From Salinilacustrithrix flava (GTDB taxonomy: Bacteria > Actinomycetota > Acidimicrobiia > Acidimicrobiales > Salinilacustritrichaceae), in assembly GCA_024128875.1 (NCBI GenBank), contig JAMYFF010000006.1, positions 124,001 to 188,000 on the forward strand: a DNA stretch of 64,000 nucleotides. The letters run 5' to 3'. How positions within the stretch are numbered: the first letter of the stretch is position 1; every line of letters begins with the position of its first letter. The notes beneath the pieces were generated by a model that was not told the DNA's origin, did no database searches, and was given only the letters and a program-made list of their open reading frames with translations. Position numbers and translations under genes: made by a program. This document shows, one piece after another, positions 59,940 to 64,000 of this stretch.

Positions 59940-61548
59940 GCGGCGACCGCCGCCGGGACCGCTCGGTCCGCGGCAGCGTGAACCGGAACGTGGCGCCCCC
60001 ACCCGGCGTCTCATCCACCCAGATGCGCCCGTCCAGGCGCTCGATGGACTGCTTGGCGATGTGCAGGCCCAGCCCCACGCCCTGCTGGGCGCGGGTCAGG
60101 TGGTTCCCGAGACGCGTGAACTTGTCGAACACGCGGGTGCGGTCCGAGCGCGGGATGCCCGGGCCGTGGTCGATGACGCTCGTGATGAGCTCGTCACCGT
60201 CGGCCTCGACCACCACCTCGACGGCCCCGTCGCCCTCGGCGTACTTCAAGGCGTTGGACAGCAGGTTGGTGAGGACGCCCACGGCCAGGCCCTCGTCGGC
60301 CAGCACCGGCCCGGCATCGGGATCCACGTCGAGGGTGATGGTGCGGGAGGGATCCTGGCGGCGGACCAGCTCGACCTGCTCGAGCACGCGGTCGGCCCAG
60401 TCGACCTCGGTCCGTTCGACGACCATGCCGCTGGCGTCGAGCTGGGTGGAGCGCAGCAGGGAGTCGACGAGGGCCTCGAGCCGGTGCTCCTCGCGGATCA
60501 TGATCTCGTAGATGCGCGCCCGGTCCTCGGTCGTGAGCTCGGCGTCGCGCCGCGCCAGGGTGTGCAGGAACCCCTTGATCGGCGTGAGCGGCGTCCGAAG
60601 CTCGTGGGACACCTGGGCGATCCAGCCGTCCTTGTCGTCCTGGAGCTTCTTGCGGGCGGTCTCGTCCCTCGCCACCGCCACGTAGCCGCCGTCGGAGAGC
60701 GGCGCGTACGAGCAGGTGAGCCACCGCTCCTCGCCCCCGGCCTCGATCTGCAGCACCACGCCGGTGACCGGCCGTCCGGCCCGCCCGGGATCTGCCGAAC
60801 CGGTGGCCGGCTCGCCGTTCTCGGCCGTGGGGCGGAACGACTGGCTCACGTGCTCGCCGACGGCGAGGTCGGCGGGCACGCCGGTGATCGCCTCCATCGC
60901 CGGGTTCCACGCCCGGACCCGGAGGTCGGACGCGACCGAGAAGATGCCGTCGGAGGACGAGCCCACCAGATCGGCCAGCGTGCGGCGCTCGGTGCTGACG
61001 TCGGTCAGCAGGGACAGCTGGTGGAGGGTGGTGGAGACCCGCTCGGCCAGGGCGTCGAGGATGCGTTCGTGGCGGGCGGCGTAGGGCCGGCCGTCGGCCC
61101 GGGCGGAGACGGCGATCGAGCCGCACGGCAGGCCGGCGTCGTCGAGCAGCCGCATCCGGGACCCGGAGCCGTAGACGTCCTCGGTGGCGGTCGGGCCGGC
61201 GGCGACCCGCACGGTGTCGCCGATGCCCTCGATGAGCACGACGGCGCTGCGGGCACCGAGCAGCGCGATGGCGTGCTCGGCGAGCTCCCGTGCCGCTTCG
61301 TGGGTGTCGGTGGCCCGGGCGAGGGCGAGCTCGGCTTCGCGCAGGCGATCCAGCTCGGGGGCGGTGAGGGTGACCTGGCCGCGTCGACGGACCTCGAGGC
61401 CGACGAGGGCGGCGACCACCGCGGCGACGGCCGCGGTCAGCACGGCCCCCTGCACCAGGGCGACGACGACGGCGACCACGGCCAGCACGGCAGTGGCGCC
61501 CTGCAGGAGCGCGCCTCGCTGGTGCGGATCGGGGAACCTGTTGGCCAT
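59905..61548 (-). CDS. Membrane sensor histidine kinase with GAF-like and PAS domains
   Basis: 547 residues. Two closely spaced membrane helices (about 15-55) precede a GAF-like region (about 70-190), a PAS domain (about 200-310) and a kinase core. The H-box is intact: QVSHELRTPLTPIKG. The ATP-binding boxes NLLSNALKYAEG, DHGPGIP and GVGLGLHIAKQ are standard. It autophosphorylates on histidine and signals to an unknown response regulator; none is adjacent. GGAGG precedes the ATG by 5 nt. The tail after TLPRTERS is basic and overlaps the convergent cyclophilin gene. Confidence 0.92.
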   Translation of the reverse strand: MANRFPDPHQRGALLQGATAVLAVVAVVVALVQGAVLTAAVAAVVAALVGLEVRRRGQVTLTAPELDRLREAELALARATDTHEAARELAEHAIALLGARSAVVLIEGIGDTVRVAAGPTATEDVYGSGSRMRLLDDAGLPCGSIAVSARADGRPYAARHERILDALAERVSTTLHQLSLLTDVSTERRTLADLVGSSSDGIFSVASDLRVRAWNPAMEAITGVPADLAVGEHVSQSFRPTAENGEPATGSADPGRAGRPVTGVVLQIEAGGEERWLTCSYAPLSDGGYVAVARDETARKKLQDDKDGWIAQVSHELRTPLTPIKGFLHTLARRDAELTTEDRARIYEIMIREEHRLEALVDSLLRSTQLDASGMVVERTEVDWADRVLEQVELVRRQDPSRTITLDVDPDAGPVLADEGLAVGVLTNLLSNALKYAEGDGAVEVVVEADGDELITSVIDHGPGIPRSDRTRVFDKFTRLGNHLTRAQQGVGLGLHIAKQSIERLDGRIWVDETPGGGATFRFTLPRTERSRRRSPLRAPGSPRTRS

Positions 61549-61656
61549 CTGTCCTCCGGGCAGTGTCGACGCCGCCGGCCGACGGGGTGAGTGTCGCGTT
61601 CGTCCGGCCCGCGCCGCCATGACCCGTTCGGGTCATCTTCGGTGCGAAAGGGACGA

Positions 61657-62187
61657 TCAGGCGGGTTCGGCGGGAGGTGCGCCCTCGCCGGGCGGCAGGG
61701 CGTGGTGGGCGACGCCCTCGAGCACCTGGCGCAGCCAGAGCTGCAGGGTCGGGACCCGGTGCCGGCGGATGTCGATGACCGAGAGGCCGGCGACGCGCAG
61801 CTCGGCCGGGATGTCGCGGTCGGGCCGCCAGCCGGTGAGCCCGCGGAGGGGCGGGGTGACCAGGCGCTGGATGCGCCCGGGCAGGCCGACCTGGGAGCCC
61901 GGCTCGATGAACAGGACCCGGCCGTCGTCGGCGAGCACCTGGCGCAGGGACCGCAGCGTCTCGCTGAGGTCGGCGCTGGCGGCGAGCTGGAACACCGAGA
62001 CGACGGTGTCGAACCGCTCGCCGGCGTCGGCCAGGGCCGCGAGGCGGGGGTCGCCGGCGCCGTCGAGCACCGTCGCGTCGGAGACGCCGTCGGCCCGGGC
62101 CCACAGGGTGCGGTGCATGTCGGCGCCGCCGAGGTCGAGGAGGCGACCCCGACCGCGCCGGGTGAGGGCGCGGCGCCGGGCGCGCAC
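61657..62187 (-). CDS. SAM-dependent methyltransferase-like protein, start uncertain
   Basis: 176 residues from GTG 62187. The sequence RGRLLDLGGADMHRTLW corresponds to motif I, then VVSVFQLAASADL and VLADDGRVLFIEPG as in class I methyltransferases such as UbiE/phospholipid N-methyltransferases. The SAM glycine motif is degenerate (DLGGAD). The same frame stays open another 27 codons to 62268 and encodes a typical beginning, IIPTGYERTLPPEAQLLVR, but without ATG, GTG or TTG. Either a rare start (for example ATC) or a shortened protein is used. Confidence 0.6.
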   Translation of the reverse strand: MRARRRALTRRGRGRLLDLGGADMHRTLWARADGVSDATVLDGAGDPRLAALADAGERFDTVVSVFQLAASADLSETLRSLRQVLADDGRVLFIEPGSQVGLPGRIQRLVTPPLRGLTGWRPDRDIPAELRVAGLSVIDIRRHRVPTLQLWLRQVLEGVAHHALPPGEGAPPAEPA

Positions 62188-62307
62188 GAGCAGCTGGGCC
62201 TCGGGCGGGAGCGTGCGCTCGTACCCGGTGGGGATGATGCCGGAGTCCGCGATGGGCTCAGTCTCGCTTTTTCGGGCCCCTGGTTACCGCTCGGTACGGT
62301 GTGACGC

Positions 62308-63156
62308 ATGACGATCAAGAGCGTGGGCATCATCGGTTCGGGGATCATGGGGTCCGGCATCGCACAGGTCGCAGCGACCTCCGGCTTCGACGTGGTGCTG
62401 CGCTCCCGCAAGCACGAATCGGCCGAGCAGACCGTGGCCGCCATGCAGAAGTCCCTGGAGAAGCTCGTCGCCAAGGAGCGGATGAGCCAGGAGGACGCCG
62501 ACGCGGCCGTCGCCCGGGTCACCGCCACCTCCAAGCTCGACGACCTCGCCGACTGCGACCTGGTGATCGAGTCCGTCGTCGAGGACCTCGCCACCAAGGT
62601 CGCCCTCTTCAACGACCTGGACCACCACTGCAAGGACGACGCCATCCTGGCGACGAACACCTCGACGCTGTCGGTGATCGAGATGGCGGTCGAGACCCGT
62701 CGTCCGGAGCGGGTCTGCGGCGTGCACTTCTTCAACCCGGCCCCGATGATGAGCCTGGTCGAGATCATCAAGACGCTGGTCACGTCGGACGCGACCATCG
62801 CCGAGGTGCGCCAGTTCGCCGAGGCGTGCGGCAAGTCCCCGGTCGAGGTCAAGGACCGCGCCGGCTTCATCGTGAACCACCTGCTGTTCCCGTACCTGAA
62901 CAACGCGGTGCGGATGCTGGAGAACGGCACCGCCAACCGCGACGACATCGACTCGGCCATGAAGGGCGGGGCCAACTTCCCGATGGGGCCCTTCGCCCTG
63001 CTCGACCTGGTCGGCCTCGACACCTCGCTGTCGATCCTCGACGCCCTCTACGACGAGTTCCGTGACCCGCACTACGCGGCCTCCCCGATGCTGCGCCGCA
63101 TGGTCAGCGCCGGCCACCTCGGCCGCAAGTCCGGCGCCGGCTTCTACGAGTACTGA
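62308..63156 (+). CDS. 3-hydroxybutyryl-CoA / 3-hydroxyacyl-CoA dehydrogenase
   Basis: 282 residues. It oxidises 3-hydroxyacyl-CoA with NAD(P) in fatty-acid or butyrate metabolism. NAD-binding GIIGSGIMGSGIAQ (about 4-17), catalytic region NTSTLSVIEMA and HFFNPAPMM with the active histidine, and the C-terminal dimer domain MKGGANFPMGPFALLDLVG are clear. Length is normal. ATG lies 7 nt after TACGGT (62295-62300). A strong hairpin follows at 63192. It is divergent from the methyltransferase-like gene. Confidence 0.94.
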   Translation: MTIKSVGIIGSGIMGSGIAQVAATSGFDVVLRSRKHESAEQTVAAMQKSLEKLVAKERMSQEDADAAVARVTATSKLDDLADCDLVIESVVEDLATKVALFNDLDHHCKDDAILATNTSTLSVIEMAVETRRPERVCGVHFFNPAPMMSLVEIIKTLVTSDATIAEVRQFAEACGKSPVEVKDRAGFIVNHLLFPYLNNAVRMLENGTANRDDIDSAMKGGANFPMGPFALLDLVGLDTSLSILDALYDEFRDPHYAASPMLRRMVSAGHLGRKSGAGFYEY

Positions 63157-63191
63157 TCCGGCCGCGGGCCCGACCCGCACCCGAGGACGAG

Positions 63192-63220
63192 CGAAGGCCC
63201 CGGCGGTGCCGGGGCCTTCG
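63192..63220 (+). terminator. Strong hairpin terminator
   Basis: CGAAGGCCCCGGC (63192-63204) pairs perfectly with GCCGGGGCCTTCG (63208-63220) with loop GGT, 36 nt after the dehydrogenase stop. No T run follows, which is common in high-GC actinobacteria. Confidence 0.75.
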
Positions 63221-63380
63221 TCGTCGTGCGTCCTGCTGGTGGGCTGGGTGCGACAACGGCACTTCCATCCCCCGTTCCGTCCGGCGCAGACCGCGCGGAT
63301 GTGACGATCTCCTTGCGATCCACCAGGGGTGCGGGAGGACGAATCGGCTGACCAGCCAGGCGTCGGAGAGAATCGGCCCG

Positions 63381-64000
63381 ATGCCCGTCGAGCCCCCACC
63401 CTGCGCCTGGTCGTTCCCCGACGTGGACACGGCCGACGAGTCCGGCGTGGTCGGCGTCGGTGGGGACCTCTCGCCCGGCACGCTGCTGCACGCCTACCGC
63501 AGCGGGCTGTTCCCGATGCAGGTGGACCGGGGCCGGACGCTCGCCTGGTGGTCGCCCGACCCCCGCGGGATCCTCCCGCTCGACGGGTTGCGGGTGTCCC
63601 GGTCCCTGCGCCGGTCGTGCGCCCGCTTCGAGATCCGTGTCGACACCTGCTTCGACGAGGTCGTCGCCAGCTGCGCCGACCCCAAGCGCCCGCACGGCTG
63701 GATCACCGAGGAGATCCGCCAGGCCTACCGCCAGATGCACCGCCTCGGCTGGGCCCACAGCGTCGAGGCCTGGTCACGGGAGGACGGCACGCTCGCCGGA
63801 GGCCTCTACGGCGTGTCGGTCGGCGGCCTCTTCGCCGGCGAGTCGATGTTCCACCACCAGCGCGACGCCTCCAAGGTCGCCCTCGTCGGCCTGGTCGACG
63901 TCCTGTCCGCCGATGGCGTGGACCGCCTGCTCGACGTCCAGTGGACCACCGACCACCTCCGCTCCCTCGGCGCGATCGACGTCGCCCGGAACGACTACAT
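63381..64000 (+). CDS. aat: Leucyl/phenylalanyl-tRNA-protein transferase, 3' truncated by window end
   Basis: At least 206 residues; the frame runs off the window. It attaches Leu or Phe to proteins with N-terminal Lys/Arg, marking them for ClpSAP degradation. Recognisable parts are FPDVDTADESGVVGVGGDLS, LLHAYRSGLFPM, WWSPDPRGILPLDGLRVSRS, HGWITEEI, SVEAWSREDGTLAGGLYGV and SMFHHQRDASKVAL. ATG 63381 follows GGAGAGAATCGG. Aat is less usual in actinobacteria than in proteobacteria, but it is present in several lineages. Confidence 0.93.
   Translation, partial: MPVEPPPCAWSFPDVDTADESGVVGVGGDLSPGTLLHAYRSGLFPMQVDRGRTLAWWSPDPRGILPLDGLRVSRSLRRSCARFEIRVDTCFDEVVASCADPKRPHGWITEEIRQAYRQMHRLGWAHSVEAWSREDGTLAGGLYGVSVGGLFAGESMFHHQRDASKVALVGLVDVLSADGVDRLLDVQWTTDHLRSLGAIDVARNDY

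Overview
The window is high-GC, densely packed bacterial chromosome. WhiB and BldD homologues, SufR/ErpA/Mrp Fe-S genes, a SelA-SelB pair, paired ArsA-type ATPases next to a whiB gene, a DUF222/HNH (13E12-type) protein and frequent GTG starts point to an actinobacterium, possibly of the class Acidimicrobiia. The class is inference; no rRNA gene is present. The only RNA gene I could confirm is a tRNA-Pro(CGG).

Layout. 0-9.4 kb: an atypical response regulator, a CFA-type methyltransferase, a quinone oxidoreductase, a condensed Fe-S/molybdenum-hydroxylase fusion coupled to RidA, a Tat lipoprotein, and the Fe-S group erpA / sufR-like / mrp. 9.4-9.7 kb is a convergent, hairpin-rich non-coding stretch. 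9.7-18 kb: an HTH-PAS-pseudokinase, MBL hydrolase, NUDIX and FxsA genes, a pseudo-protease, a class A PBP, and a DUF222/HNH gene with a LexA-like operator. 18.1-30 kb is a stress island: a STAS protein with small ORFs, a P2A-type cation ATPase, four two-domain UspA-like proteins, a membrane ferredoxin-reductase-like protein and a HAD phosphatase fused to a HerA-like ATPase. Several promoters there carry GGGAC-type boxes resembling the mycobacterial DosR box. 30-35.2 kb: a short hypothetical gene, a CPBP remnant, an ECF sigma / anti-sigma operon and a divergent ZnuABC-type zinc importer. 35.2-40.4 kb: GNAT pseudogene, nucleotidyltransferase, NUDIX, selA-selB, whiB. 40.5-45.3 kb: NfeD-type protein, two ArsA/Get3-type ATPases, divergent STAS and receiver genes, a GNAT-like fragment, tRNA-Pro. 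45.3-50.2 kb: an ornithine-racemase-like enzyme coupled to a DUF1611 protein behind a structured leader, fructose-bisphosphatase, and a cNMP-regulated acetyltransferase. 50.4-55.5 kb: SCO1 / PCuAC / cupredoxin copper operon, MFS, MBL, DUF1992, SurE-like lipoprotein. 55.5-64 kb: MazG-like, asd and lysC, BldD-like regulator, cyclophilin, sensor kinase, SAM methyltransferase-like protein, 3-hydroxyacyl-CoA dehydrogenase, and the 5' part of aat.

Two signals run through the window. First, about 20 genes in the housekeeping portions have a TANNNT -10 hexamer (usually 6-8 nt) directly before the start codon, which predicts leaderless mRNAs. Second, genes of the 18.7-30 kb island lack that arrangement; several have Shine-Dalgarno sequences instead, and some lie behind the DosR-like boxes. 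This marks the island as a separately regulated and probably acquired or modular block.
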